Of a stretch of 64,000 bases of DNA, positions 54,452 through 63,589 are shown piece by piece. The notes below the pieces were generated by a model, which worked only from the letters and a program-made list of their open reading frames with translations, was not told the DNA's origin and did no database searches. Location of the stretch: assembly GCA_023512345.1 (NCBI GenBank), contig JAILZT010000004.1:1-64000 (forward strand), read 5' to 3'. The position numbers and the translations under genes are program-made. Source of the DNA: Paenibacillus sp. (GTDB lineage Bacteria; Bacillota; Bacilli; Paenibacillales; Paenibacillaceae). Within the stretch, counting starts at the first letter, position 1. Each line of letters begins with the position of its first letter.

Positions 54452-55537
54452 GTGAGAAAATACGGAAATGTTGTTCGTTTAGGATTGGTAGCTCTATTAT
54501 TGGCATCATCACTTTCGGGCTGTGGAGTGGTCTCTAACGGGGACAGCAAAAATACGGAGAAAGAGGCCGCGAAGGACGGAGACAAAATCGTTATTGGGAT
54601 GTCCATGGATACCTTGAAAGAGGAGCGTTGGCAAAAAGACCGCGATATTTTCACCGCTAAGGTGGAAGAGCTCGGAGGTGAAGTCAAGGTCCTCGCCGCC
54701 AATGGAGACGATGCTACGCAGCTGAGTCAAGCTGAGCAATTAATCTCACAGGGTGTAGATGTACTCGTAGTTATTGCGCACAATGCCGAAGCAACCGCGC
54801 CAATCGTAGAAAAAGCGCATAAAGAAGGCATCAAGGTAATTGCTTACGACCGCCTGATCAACAATGCCGATGTGGATTACTATATTTCCTTTGATAATGT
54901 ACGTGTTGGAGAGTTCCAGGCGAAAGCTGTTCTCGAACAAGCGCCAAAAGGCAACATCGTATATATCGGGGGTGCGGATACGGATAACAATGCTCATATG
55001 TTCAAGGAAGGCGCAATGAATATTCTTAAGCCTCTTGAAGAGAAAGGGGATATCAAAATTGTGTATGACCAGTTCTCCAAGGACTGGAAACCAGAAGAGG
55101 CTCTCAAAAATATGGAGAATGCCTTAACTGCTAACAACAATGATGTCCAAGGCGTAGTTGCAGCTAATGATGGTACTGCCGGCGGTTCGATTCAAGCTCT
55201 AACTGCTCAAGGTATGGCTGGTAAAATCCCGGTATCCGGTCAGGATGCAGATTTAGCTGCTGTTCAACGCATTGCAGAAGGAACACAGCTGATGACTGTA
55301 TATAAACCTATTAATGCGATTGCCACAAAAGCTGCCGAAATGGCTATGTCTGCTGCCAAGGGCGAAACGATTGCTACTGAGAAGACCGTAAATAACGGAA
55401 AAGTGGATGTGCCTTCCATTTTGCTCGACCCGATTGCAGTCAACAAGGACAATTTGGACATTCTGTTCAAGGATAGCTTCCACAAGCTGGAAGAAGTGTA
55501 TAAGAACGTTCCGAAGGATCAATGGCCGAAACAATAA
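54452..55537 (+). CDS. xylF: D-xylose ABC transporter substrate-binding lipoprotein
   Basis: A 361-residue lipoprotein closely resembling E. coli XylF, which delivers xylose to XylGH. A signal peptide ends in LLASSLSGC, with the cysteine to be lipidated. The mature part shows GMSMDTLKEERWQKDRDIF, VIAYDRLINNADVDYYISFDN, ENALTANNNDVQGVVAANDGTAGG and SGQDADLAAVQRIAEGTQ, all typical of XylF ligand contacts. The start is GTG 54452; an in-frame GTG 7 codons earlier lacks a ribosome site. It is first in xylFGH and preceded by a cre site. Confidence 0.95.
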   Translation: MRKYGNVVRLGLVALLLASSLSGCGVVSNGDSKNTEKEAAKDGDKIVIGMSMDTLKEERWQKDRDIFTAKVEELGGEVKVLAANGDDATQLSQAEQLISQGVDVLVVIAHNAEATAPIVEKAHKEGIKVIAYDRLINNADVDYYISFDNVRVGEFQAKAVLEQAPKGNIVYIGGADTDNNAHMFKEGAMNILKPLEEKGDIKIVYDQFSKDWKPEEALKNMENALTANNNDVQGVVAANDGTAGGSIQALTAQGMAGKIPVSGQDADLAAVQRIAEGTQLMTVYKPINAIATKAAEMAMSAAKGETIATEKTVNNGKVDVPSILLDPIAVNKDNLDILFKDSFHKLEEVYKNVPKDQWPKQ

Positions 55538-55553
55538 CCAGCCGCTTAGGCGG

Positions 55554-55577
55554 GTGCGGAACCGCAGGGTTTCGCAC
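55554..55577 (+). other. Intercistronic hairpin between xylF and xylG
   Basis: GTGCGGAACC and GGTTTCGCAC form a 10-bp stem with one mismatch around GCAG. There is no T-run, so it is more likely an mRNA-stabilising or processing hairpin that favours high binding-protein levels than a terminator. Confidence 0.5.
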
Positions 55578-55609
55578 TCTGCCGCTTAAGGCTAAGAAAG
55601 GGAGCGGGA

Positions 55610-57124
55610 ATGATGTATGTGTTGGAAATGGTGGATATCAGTAAAGAGTTCCCTGGTGTAAAGGCGCTGGATCATGTGAACTTTAAGGTTCGACAAGGAG
55701 AAATACACGCACTATGCGGTGAAAATGGTGCCGGAAAGTCTACACTGATGAAGGTATTGAGCGGTTTATATCCTGCAGGTACATATAGTGGTGAAATTGT
55801 AATCGGCGGGGAGAACAAGCAGTTCCATAAAATAACGGATGCAGAAAAAGCGGGCATCGCCATCATTCATCAGGAGCTTGCGCTCGTGAAGGAGATGACG
55901 GTGGGTGAGAATATTTTTCTGGGGGCTGAGCCTTGTAAGCATGGGGTTATTCAATGGGATGAGCTATATCATAATGCCTCTGTGTGGTTGAAAAAGGTTG
56001 GGTTAAATATTTCTCCGGATGTCAAAATCGGTAATCTTGGGATTGGTCAGCAGCAGCTGATTGAAATTGCCAAAGCCCTCTCCAAACACACTAAAATCCT
56101 GATTCTGGATGAGCCAACCGCAGCCTTAACAGAAAGTGAAGTTTCAATTCTAATGGGGATATTGAATCAGCTGCGCAGTGAAGGAGTCTCCTGTGTATAC
56201 ATTTCACACAAGATGCCGGAGGTGTTCGCCCTTGCGGATTCGATCACGGTACTTCGCGATGGTCGCACTGTAGCGACTTTAGACCGTAATGAGACAGATG
56301 ATGACAAGGTCGTGTCCCTCATGGTTGGCCGTGAATTGACCGAACGCTATCCACGTGTGGAGCATACACCGGGAGAAATTGTGCTGAAGGTTAGCCAATA
56401 TAACGTCTGGCATCCCGAAAAGCGTAATCAAAGAATGATCAGAGATATTGATTTTACACTGCGCAAGGGTGAAATTCTTGGTATTGCCGGACTCATGGGT
56501 GCGGGTCGAACAGAGCTGGTCAGCAGTATTTTCGGAGCTTATGGCGGCAGGGCTGAAGGTGAGGTTCAAATTGAAGGTAAAACGGTGAAGATTACATCTG
56601 TTCAAGAAGCTATTAAAGCAGGAATTGCACTTGTAACTGAAGATCGTAAACGTCAAGGACTAGTGATGGGTATGGATGTCAAACGAAATACCACAATGGC
56701 CACTATGGGCAAGGTATCAAAGTTCGGGTTTATTAACGAGAATGAAGAGATTAAATGGGGACGCCAGTATGTACAGGATCTAAAGACGAAAACAGCTTCG
56801 CTGGAAACGTTGGTAGGCACACTTTCAGGGGGGAATCAGCAGAAGGTTGTAATCGGCAAATGGTTGATGTCAGACCCCAAAATCCTGATTATGGACGAAC
56901 CTACCCGAGGGATAGACGTTGGAGCGAAATATGAAATATATAATTTGATGAATCGGCTGGTAGATCAGGGTGTAGCCATTATTATGATTTCCTCGGAGTT
57001 GCCGGAGGTACTAGGGATGAGTGACCGGATTCTGGTGATGTGTGAAGGGGAGTTTGTAAAAGAATTTAAATGGCGTGAGGCCACCCAAGAAAATATAATG
57101 CTAGCCGCAACGGGAGGGAAATAA
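55610..57124 (+). CDS. xylG: Xylose ABC transporter ATP-binding protein
   Basis: A 504-residue sugar ABC ATPase with two tandem nucleotide-binding domains. Domain 1 has Walker A GENGAGKST, the signature LGIGQQQLIEIAKAL and Walker B ILILDEPTAAL. Domain 2 has a variant Walker A (GLMGAGRTE), the signature LSGGNQQKVVIGKWL and Walker B ILIMDEPTRGID. This is the usual layout for XylG/RbsA/MglA. AAGGGAG lies upstream of two adjacent ATG codons (55610, 55613). It is followed after 2 bases by xylH. Confidence 0.95.
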   Translation: MMYVLEMVDISKEFPGVKALDHVNFKVRQGEIHALCGENGAGKSTLMKVLSGLYPAGTYSGEIVIGGENKQFHKITDAEKAGIAIIHQELALVKEMTVGENIFLGAEPCKHGVIQWDELYHNASVWLKKVGLNISPDVKIGNLGIGQQQLIEIAKALSKHTKILILDEPTAALTESEVSILMGILNQLRSEGVSCVYISHKMPEVFALADSITVLRDGRTVATLDRNETDDDKVVSLMVGRELTERYPRVEHTPGEIVLKVSQYNVWHPEKRNQRMIRDIDFTLRKGEILGIAGLMGAGRTELVSSIFGAYGGRAEGEVQIEGKTVKITSVQEAIKAGIALVTEDRKRQGLVMGMDVKRNTTMATMGKVSKFGFINENEEIKWGRQYVQDLKTKTASLETLVGTLSGGNQQKVVIGKWLMSDPKILIMDEPTRGIDVGAKYEIYNLMNRLVDQGVAIIMISSELPEVLGMSDRILVMCEGEFVKEFKWREATQENIMLAATGGK

Positions 57125-57126
57125 GG

Positions 57127-58323
57127 ATGCAGCTTCAAAAAGAAGTTCAACATAACGGGGAAATACCACCTACAGGAAAATCATCGCTCTGGAGCAGCTT
57201 GTTTGGCAAAATGGATGTACGTGCTTATACGATGGTTGGTGCACTAGTATTAATATGGGTACTTTTTGGGTTTCTGAATCCTACTTTTCTAACCTCTCGT
57301 AATTTATCAAATCTCTTTACGCAGATGTCCGTTACTTCCATTCTAGCTATTGGTATGGTTCTCGTAATCGTGGCTGGGCATATTGACCTTTCAGTAGGAT
57401 CTATTGTCGGTCTTACCGGTGGTATTGCTGCGATTCTGAGCAATTGGCTTGAGCTGCCGGCGATTATCGTTATTCTTGGTACACTGGCTGCCGGTGCAGT
57501 GCTAGGACTGCTGCAAGGCTGGTTGGTTGCTTACAAAATGATTCCTGCCTTCATTGTTACTCTTGGAGGTATGATGGTGTTTCGTGGCGTACTCATGGGT
57601 GTTACAGAGTCCATGACAATTCCAGTGTCTGATCCTGTGCTTGCTCTGTTAGGAAATGCGTATTTTGCTCAAGGATTTGGGATCGTTATTGGTTTACTGG
57701 CAGTAGGCATGCTCCTTTGGTCCGCCTATACTAAACGTCGTTCCCGGCAGAAATACGGTTTCGAAATTGCTCCACTTGGAGTAGATATTATGAAGGTCGC
57801 TGCTCTTGCGATCCTTGTGATTTCATTTGTGGTCATAATGAACAATTATAAAGGCATTCCTTTTCCTATCATCTTTGTTATAGTTTTGGCGGTCATCTTT
57901 TACATTCTTTCTACGAAGACCACGTTTGGGCGCCATATTTATGCTATTGGCGGTAATATTGAGGCTGCACGCTTATCCGGTATAAATATTAAGAAGAAAA
58001 CAATGCTTATCTTTGTTCTCAGTGGATTGTTGGCCTCTATTGCCTCTATCGTGCTGACCTCACGTCTGGCATCTGCTACTATTACAGCGGGTAACATGGC
58101 AGAAATGGATGCCATTGCTGCCTGCGTAATTGGTGGAACCTCACTGATGGGTGGTGCAGGTACTGTCATTGGAGCACTTATAGGAGCACTAGTTATGACC
58201 TCTCTAGATAACGGGATGTCGCTGATGGGGTTGGAATCCTTCTGGCAGTATGTAGTTAAAGGCTCCATTCTTGTGATCGCCGTTTGGCTGGATATCTCTA
58301 ACCGCAGAAAAGGTGTGAAATAA
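57127..58323 (+). CDS. xylH: Xylose ABC transporter permease
   Basis: A 398-residue permease of the BPD-transport-2 family with about 10-12 membrane helices. Landmarks are SVTSILAIGMVLVIVAGHIDLSVGS, FIVTLGGMMVFRG, and the later AIGGNIEAARLSGINIKK. The cytoplasmic loop around 200-240 is longer than in ribose permeases, as in XylH. Two bases separate it from xylG. It ends the operon before a terminator. Confidence 0.95.
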   Translation: MQLQKEVQHNGEIPPTGKSSLWSSLFGKMDVRAYTMVGALVLIWVLFGFLNPTFLTSRNLSNLFTQMSVTSILAIGMVLVIVAGHIDLSVGSIVGLTGGIAAILSNWLELPAIIVILGTLAAGAVLGLLQGWLVAYKMIPAFIVTLGGMMVFRGVLMGVTESMTIPVSDPVLALLGNAYFAQGFGIVIGLLAVGMLLWSAYTKRRSRQKYGFEIAPLGVDIMKVAALAILVISFVVIMNNYKGIPFPIIFVIVLAVIFYILSTKTTFGRHIYAIGGNIEAARLSGINIKKKTMLIFVLSGLLASIASIVLTSRLASATITAGNMAEMDAIAACVIGGTSLMGGAGTVIGALIGALVMTSLDNGMSLMGLESFWQYVVKGSILVIAVWLDISNRRKGVK

Positions 58324-58357
58324 GGTTTATCTCCAGTAGAAAACCTATATCATAATA

Positions 58358-58400
58358 AAACAGCCGACCGCAGGTGGACCCTGCCGGTTGGCTGTTTGTG
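58358..58400. terminator. Bidirectional terminator between xylH and the CuA-like gene
   Basis: AAACAGCCGACCGCAGG and CCTGCCGGTTGGCTGTTT form a stem with few mismatches, lying between convergent genes and flanked by T on the minus strand. Confidence 0.85.
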
Positions 58401-58418
58401 TATAAACCTAGTATAATT

Positions 58419-58811
58419 TTACTCTACGATTACTTTAGCGATCATAGTGCTATGACCTGAACCGCACATAACAGAACAGCTTATCTCATAAGTGCCGGCC
58501 TCTTCAGGGACGATAACCTGTGAGTTGTTCTCTCGGTTCAACTGAAGTTCGAATTCAGGAATGAGTACTCCGTGATTGCCGCTCTCATTCTCAAAAATAA
58601 TTTTCACAGGAACACCTTTTTTCAAATGATATTCCTTTTGATCGAAGCTGTAGTTGGTCGCCTTAATAACCAGCTCTTCTTCCGGTGCAACGCCAGTATT
58701 TGTTATACCGCCATTGCTGCCCGTGCTTTCAATATTATTGGTGTTACTGCCGCAGGCGGTAAGCATGAGAATAAATAAAACAGATAATAGTAGTGCGAAT
58801 TTTCTTTTCAT
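58419..58811 (-). CDS. Stand-alone CuA/cupredoxin-domain lipoprotein (cytochrome oxidase subunit II-like)
   Basis: A 130-residue lipoprotein with lipobox LMLTAC (cysteine about 20), a short Ser/Asn/Gly linker, and a cupredoxin domain (about 45-130). The CuA ligand motif is complete: CSVMCGSGHSTM gives C-x3-C-x3-H-x2-M, and NHGVLIPEF supplies the upstream histidine, as in oxidase subunit II. It lacks the two membrane helices of true subunit II, and no oxidase genes are nearby. It may be an extracellular copper carrier or electron-transfer protein. AGGGAGG lies about 12 bases before the ATG; an in-frame stop directly precedes it. Confidence 0.85.
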   Translation of the reverse strand: MKRKFALLLSVLFILMLTACGSNTNNIESTGSNGGITNTGVAPEEELVIKATNYSFDQKEYHLKKGVPVKIIFENESGNHGVLIPEFELQLNRENNSQVIVPEEAGTYEISCSVMCGSGHSTMIAKVIVE

Positions 58812-59049
58812 CTACATCTACATCCTCCCTCTAGTTGTGACGATATATAACAAAGGAATTGTAACAATCCAGTTAAGACTATACCTTAAAAATGTGAGAT
58901 TTGTTCTATTATTTATGAAAAGTTCGTGAACGAATCCATTTTAACAGTAATTAATACTTTGTCGAAATATGAAGGAATATGATGCAGAAAAGATTTGTAT
59001 TCACTATAATGGAAATTATAAAATTATGGGCAAGAAGTAGGGGATATTC

Positions 59050-60186
59050 ATTAAACTAACAAATCAGACTCTAAATACGGAGCTTTGGGACCGTAGAATA
59101 TTGAACGGATATTGGATGATTGTATTTTTCCTCCTGATTTCACAGGTGCTTTTTGTGTTATTTGCAGAACACCTTACTTATAAAGATAGCGTTGGCTCTA
59201 ATAAAGAATTGCTGTTCATGGGCTGTAATTTACTTATTGTCGCCTGTATTGCCGGAACAGAAGTATGGCTGCATAGCCGAAGACAGTACCGGAAGCACGC
59301 GGTGGTAACTTGTGGTTTTATGATGTCGTATTTAATGTACTTTCTTATAGAGCCGTTTGTAGACGGTGCCCAAATGATACTTATGTTGCCAATAATGGTG
59401 TCCCTTGTATATTTTGACCGGAGACTTCTTTACGCTTTGGGTTTTTTCAGTGTTGTATTCTATGCTGGGATTTATTTCGGGATGGAGAGGGAGCTTTTGC
59501 ATAAACCTCTCTTGGAATTTTTGTTGGTTGAATGTGTATTCGTTGTGTTCGTTCTGCTCACGCAGGCTGTGATTATCCGTATCAAGGAAGCTCAAGAAAG
59601 TCTGGAACAGTTAACCAAATCAGAACAGGGATTATTGGTGGAGCGGGCCATATCAGATAAGCTTCTAAAAATAGATGCCCTGACGGGGCTCTATAATCAT
59701 AAAACATTCCATGAATATCTGGATCTGCTGCTGGAACAATGTGAGAGTAATGGTCTTCGATTGCAGCTGGCTCTTGTGGATATTGATAATTTCAAGCATG
59801 TCAATGATACCTATGGGCATTGGGTAGGAGATCTGGTCTTAAAGGAGGTTGCCTCCAAGATAGGCGGAATGATTGGGTTGAATGATTTTGCAGCACGGTA
59901 TGGCGGGGAAGAATTTGCGATCATATTTACGGATAAAGCTTTAAAGGAGTCTTATTCTTACGCAGAGGAGCTGAGGATGAGTATTGCGGAAATGGAGCAT
60001 CCTTATGCAGGCGGCAAACCAATTACTGTAAGTGTCGGTTTATTTAATTATGAACCGGGTTTGGGTAAAGAGCTGATGTTCCGTAAAACAGACAATGCTC
60101 TTTATAAGGCTAAAAAAGAAGGTAAGAATATCGTAGTCACTGCACAAACCTCGCAAGCAGAAGAGTACCTAATGTCCATCGTTTGA
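59050..60186 (+). CDS. Membrane diguanylate cyclase (GGEEF), possibly from an ATT start
   Basis: A protein of 378 residues if it starts at ATT 59050, or 361 from TTG 59101. Five to six membrane helices span about 20-180, followed by a short coiled linker and a GGDEF domain (DALTGLYNHKTFHEYL, LALVDIDNFKHVNDTYGHWVGD, RYGGEEFAIIF, VSVGLFN). The GGEEF variant is active in many proteins. TTG 59101 has no good ribosome site. The in-frame extension reads KLTNQTLNTELWDRRI, looks like coding sequence, and runs back to ATT 59050, six bases after AGGGG; a stop precedes at 59038. The sensory signal is unknown. Confidence 0.82.
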   Translation: MKLTNQTLNTELWDRRILNGYWMIVFFLLISQVLFVLFAEHLTYKDSVGSNKELLFMGCNLLIVACIAGTEVWLHSRRQYRKHAVVTCGFMMSYLMYFLIEPFVDGAQMILMLPIMVSLVYFDRRLLYALGFFSVVFYAGIYFGMERELLHKPLLEFLLVECVFVVFVLLTQAVIIRIKEAQESLEQLTKSEQGLLVERAISDKLLKIDALTGLYNHKTFHEYLDLLLEQCESNGLRLQLALVDIDNFKHVNDTYGHWVGDLVLKEVASKIGGMIGLNDFAARYGGEEFAIIFTDKALKESYSYAEELRMSIAEMEHPYAGGKPITVSVGLFNYEPGLGKELMFRKTDNALYKAKKEGKNIVVTAQTSQAEEYLMSIV

Positions 60187-60189
60187 TCT

Positions 60190-60240
60190 CAGCATGAATA
60201 CCCCTGTGCCGGATTCTCTGGAACAGGGGTGTTCATGCTG
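60190..60240. terminator. Long hairpin between the GGEEF gene and the holin-like gene
   Basis: CAGCATGAATACCCCTGT pairs along 18 positions with ACAGGGGTGTTCATGCTG (one G-T pair) around a 15-base loop. It separates convergent genes but lacks T-runs on either side. Confidence 0.6.
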
Positions 60241-60251
60241 AGCATAAAAGG

Positions 60252-60608
60252 TCAGCTGCTTTTTTTACCAGCTTCAAATGGAGTGGCAACAGGCAGGAAT
60301 AAATCAATGATCCCAATAACCAAAGCGGCAAGGATCGCACCTAGCACAGAAACACTTACTCCAGTAACAATAAACTGGGCAACCCAGATTACAAGGGCAC
60401 TGACAAGAAATCCTACAATGCCACGACCAAATGGTGTTGCTTTCGAACCGAAGATCCCCTCAATCGCCCAACCCAGAAGCGCAATAACCAGGGCTAAAAT
60501 AATGGCGCTGCCGAAACCGCCAATCGTAAATTGAGGAACAATCCAGCCAACGACAACTAGAACAATCGCAGCAACGATAAAACGGACTACATGACCTAAA
60601 AATTTCAA
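60252..60608 (-). CDS. Small four-helix membrane protein, phage-holin-IV/YvlD-like
   Basis: A 118-residue hydrophobic protein with four membrane helices (LKFLGHVVRFIVAAIVLVVVG at the start, then GGFGSAIILALVIALLGWAI, and two more ending VIGIIDLFLPVATPF). It resembles the superfamily IV phage-holin-like proteins typified by B. subtilis YvlD, usually not linked to phages. The TTG start at 60608 lies 8 bases after AAAGGAGG. No phage genes are nearby, so a lytic role is unlikely; the true function is unknown. It is divergent from mutS2. Confidence 0.78.
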   Translation of the reverse strand: MKFLGHVVRFIVAAIVLVVVGWIVPQFTIGGFGSAIILALVIALLGWAIEGIFGSKATPFGRGIVGFLVSALVIWVAQFIVTGVSVSVLGAILAALVIGIIDLFLPVATPFEAGKKSS

Positions 60609-60759
60609 TGACCCAACCTCCTTTGTCTTAGCTAGGGGATATGTGCAGTTGTTATTGTGACCAGCACGCCGCCTTTTTATGTTGGGTAAGCATACCCAAA
60701 TAGCGAAAAGCAAACAAATTCGGTATAATAGTCTAATCTATGAAGGGAGTTGTAAGTAA

Positions 60760-63126
60760 TTGGACGACAAAATTTTGCATACGCTTGAATATCGCAAGAT
60801 TTTAAATAAATTGATGCAATATACACAAACCTCGATGGGACAGCAAAGAGCAGAGAATCTGAAGCCATCCGCTGATTTCGAAGGGGTCAAACGTCTTTTG
60901 CAGGCCACAGATGAAGGAGCTACAGTGGACCGGTTGAAGGGGATTCCTTCTTTTACTGGTATTAGTGATGTAGGTGGAGCATTAAAGCGGGCTTCCATTG
61001 GTGGAATGCTTGGTACGACTGAGCTGCTTTCCGTTGCTAATACGATCGGAGGCGGGCGAAGAGTCAAACGTTTTATAGCTGCGCTTCACGAGGATGAGAA
61101 GATTGAAAGCCTATTTGCCCTTAGTGATCTGTTGTCTGAGCAAAAGCATGTAGAGGACGATATCCGTTCTTGTATTGATGAGAATGCGGATGTGCTTGAT
61201 ACGGCAAGTACGGAGCTCGCCACTATTCGCCGGGAGCTAAAGGTAGGGGAGACTAGAATTCGTGAAAAACTGGATTCGATGATTCGGTCCACCTCTGTAT
61301 CTAAAATGCTGCAGGATCAGCTGGTTACCATACGTGGAGATCGTTTTGTTATTCCTGTGAAGGCCGAATACCGTGCTCACTTCGGCGGTATTGTTCATGA
61401 CCAGTCCGGTTCCGGAGCAACACTGTTTATTGAGCCGGAAGCTATTGTGGCATTAAATAACAAACTTCGTGAGACACGGCTTCGTGAAGAACGGGAAATT
61501 GAAATTATTCTGCATAGACTGACTGCAAAGGTCGGCGATATTGCGGAAGAAATGAAATATGATATTGATATTCTTGGCGAGCTTGACTTCATCTTCGCCA
61601 AGGCCCGGCTTGCCCGGGATATGAAGGCTTCACAGCCGCGGATGAATGATCGTGGATACCTTAAGCTTCGTAAGGGACGACACCCGTTGATTCCTGGAGA
61701 CCAGGTTGTTCCGCTTGATGTAGAACTTGGAAATCAATACAGTTCAATAATCGTGACTGGACCCAATACCGGAGGTAAGACCGTTACCTTGAAGACCATC
61801 GGTTTACTCAGCTTAATGTCGATGTCGGGCTTGTTCATCCCGGCGGAGGAAGGCAGTCAATTGTGCGTTTTCGATGCCATTTACGCTGATATCGGTGATG
61901 AACAAAGTATTGAACAAAGTCTCAGTACGTTCTCTTCACATATGACCAATATAATTTCCATTCTTAAGAGAATGACTCCTAAAAGCCTTATCCTGCTTGA
62001 TGAAGTAGGTGCTGGTACGGATCCTGCGGAAGGATCGGCCCTTGCTATTGCCATTCTGGAGCATATTCACCGAATTGAATGCCGGATGGTGGCCACCACC
62101 CATTATAGTGAACTGAAAGCCTATGCTTATGAGCGAAAAGGTATTATTAACGCAAGCATGGAGTTTGATGTGCAAAGCCTTAGCCCTACATACCGCCTTT
62201 TAATTGGTGTACCTGGACGAAGCAATGCTTTTGCCATCGCGGAGCGATTAGGCTTGCCAGGAGCCATTCTAGAGCATGCTCGTGGAGAAGTGAAGGAAGA
62301 GGACATGCGCGTAGAGCATATGATTGCCTCTCTTGAAGAAAACAGACTGCTTGCCGAGAATGAGCGAGGAAAGGCAGAACTTTTGCGGCGTGAGACGGAA
62401 GAACTGCGGGATAAACAGAAGAATGAAATAGAGAAGCTGGATAGCCAACGAGATAAAAGGCTCGAGAAGGCAGAAAAGGATGCAGCTGCAATTCTAGATA
62501 AAGCCCGCAAGGAAGCTGAAGAAATCATCAGTGATCTTCGACGCTTAGCACTAGAGGAGGGCGCTTCTGTCAAGGAGCATAAGCTGATAGAAGTACGGAA
62601 GCGGCTGGATGAAGCAGAACCCAAAAAACGTAAAAAAGAAGGAGCACGCAATGCGGTTAAGCCTCCCCGGCAAATTCAACCAGGGGATGAGGTTGCGGTG
62701 TACAGCCTGAATCAAAAGGGCTCTGTTGTGGAACTTAGTGGGTCCAAGGAAGCAGTGGTACAGTTGGGTATTATGAAAATGAAGGTCCGGCTGGATGATT
62801 TGGAACTGCTGTCCTCAGCAACCAAAGTCTCTGCACAACCTCAGCGCCATGCCACTACAGTGAAAAGAACAAGGGATGAAAATATCCGCAGTGAGCTGGA
62901 TCTCCGGGGGACCAATCTAGAGGAAGCGATCATGGCAACGGACCGTTTTATCGATGAAGCCTTCCTTGGGAATTTGGGCCAGATCTCCATTATCCATGGC
63001 AAGGGCACGGGTGTTTTGCGATCAGGCATTCAAGAGTATCTGCGTAAGCACAGATATGTCAAAAGCTACAGGTTAGGGAACTATAACGAAGGCGGAGCAG
63101 GCGTGACCGTGGCAGAGCTGCAGTAG
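60760..63126 (+). CDS. mutS2: MutS2 (RqcU) ATPase/endonuclease
   Basis: A 788-residue MutS2 protein of normal length. Order: MutS core helices (about 1-310), an ATPase domain with Walker A GPNTGGKT (residues 334-341) and ILLDEVGAGTDPAEG, a coiled-coil arm (about 520-620), a KOW-like segment, and a C-terminal Smr domain (about 710-788; ELDLRGTNLEEAI and IHGKGTGVLRSGI). Bacillus MutS2 acts on collided ribosomes in quality control, and older work links it to recombination suppression. TTG 60760 lies about 11 bases after AAGGGAG. It is followed by the DUF350 gene, as in Bacillus. Confidence 0.96.
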   Translation: MDDKILHTLEYRKILNKLMQYTQTSMGQQRAENLKPSADFEGVKRLLQATDEGATVDRLKGIPSFTGISDVGGALKRASIGGMLGTTELLSVANTIGGGRRVKRFIAALHEDEKIESLFALSDLLSEQKHVEDDIRSCIDENADVLDTASTELATIRRELKVGETRIREKLDSMIRSTSVSKMLQDQLVTIRGDRFVIPVKAEYRAHFGGIVHDQSGSGATLFIEPEAIVALNNKLRETRLREEREIEIILHRLTAKVGDIAEEMKYDIDILGELDFIFAKARLARDMKASQPRMNDRGYLKLRKGRHPLIPGDQVVPLDVELGNQYSSIIVTGPNTGGKTVTLKTIGLLSLMSMSGLFIPAEEGSQLCVFDAIYADIGDEQSIEQSLSTFSSHMTNIISILKRMTPKSLILLDEVGAGTDPAEGSALAIAILEHIHRIECRMVATTHYSELKAYAYERKGIINASMEFDVQSLSPTYRLLIGVPGRSNAFAIAERLGLPGAILEHARGEVKEEDMRVEHMIASLEENRLLAENERGKAELLRRETEELRDKQKNEIEKLDSQRDKRLEKAEKDAAAILDKARKEAEEIISDLRRLALEEGASVKEHKLIEVRKRLDEAEPKKRKKEGARNAVKPPRQIQPGDEVAVYSLNQKGSVVELSGSKEAVVQLGIMKMKVRLDDLELLSSATKVSAQPQRHATTVKRTRDENIRSELDLRGTNLEEAIMATDRFIDEAFLGNLGQISIIHGKGTGVLRSGIQEYLRKHRYVKSYRLGNYNEGGAGVTVAELQ

Positions 63127-63158
63127 CGCTGACAAGCCTGGCGGAAAGAAGGGTTGTT

Positions 63159-63578
63159 ATGCAAGATCAAATCGATAATTTGTTGAACCACCCGCTTGGA
63201 GCTCTTCTAGGTTACTTCGCTGTTGCGATTTTGGGCCTGGTTATATTTCTGTCCATTTTTGAGATGGTTACAAAGTATAATTGTTGGGAAGAGATTCGTA
63301 AGGGGAATGTAGCTGCAGCAATGGCTACCGGTGGCAAAATATTCGGTATCTGCAACGTGCTTCGCTTTAGCATAGAATCGGGAGCATCTATTTATGATAC
63401 GATGAAGTGGGCTGTTGTAGGCTTTTTATTACTGCTAGTTGCGTATTTCCTCTTCCAATTTCTAACCCCAGTATTTTCTATTGATGATGAGATTGGAAAG
63501 GATAACCGGGCAGTAGGACTTATTGCTATGCTTATCTCAATCTCACTTTCTTATGTAATAGGTGCAGCTATACTTTAG
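63159..63578 (+). CDS. DUF350 family membrane protein (YshE-like)
   Basis: A 139-residue integral membrane protein with four helices (about 15-36, 50-70, 78-100, 115-137), matching the DUF350 family and B. subtilis YshE, which also follows mutS2. Function is unknown. GAAGGG precedes ATG by 6 bases. Its stop codon overlaps the AGGAGG site of the next small ORF. Confidence 0.85.
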   Translation: MQDQIDNLLNHPLGALLGYFAVAILGLVIFLSIFEMVTKYNCWEEIRKGNVAAAMATGGKIFGICNVLRFSIESGASIYDTMKWAVVGFLLLLVAYFLFQFLTPVFSIDDEIGKDNRAVGLIAMLISISLSYVIGAAIL

Positions 63579-63589
63579 GAGGATATTCC

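Noticed and set aside
60252..60608. A prophage remnant suggested by the holin-like protein.
   Set aside because: No other phage gene is nearby, and YvlD-type proteins are ordinary chromosomal membrane proteins.
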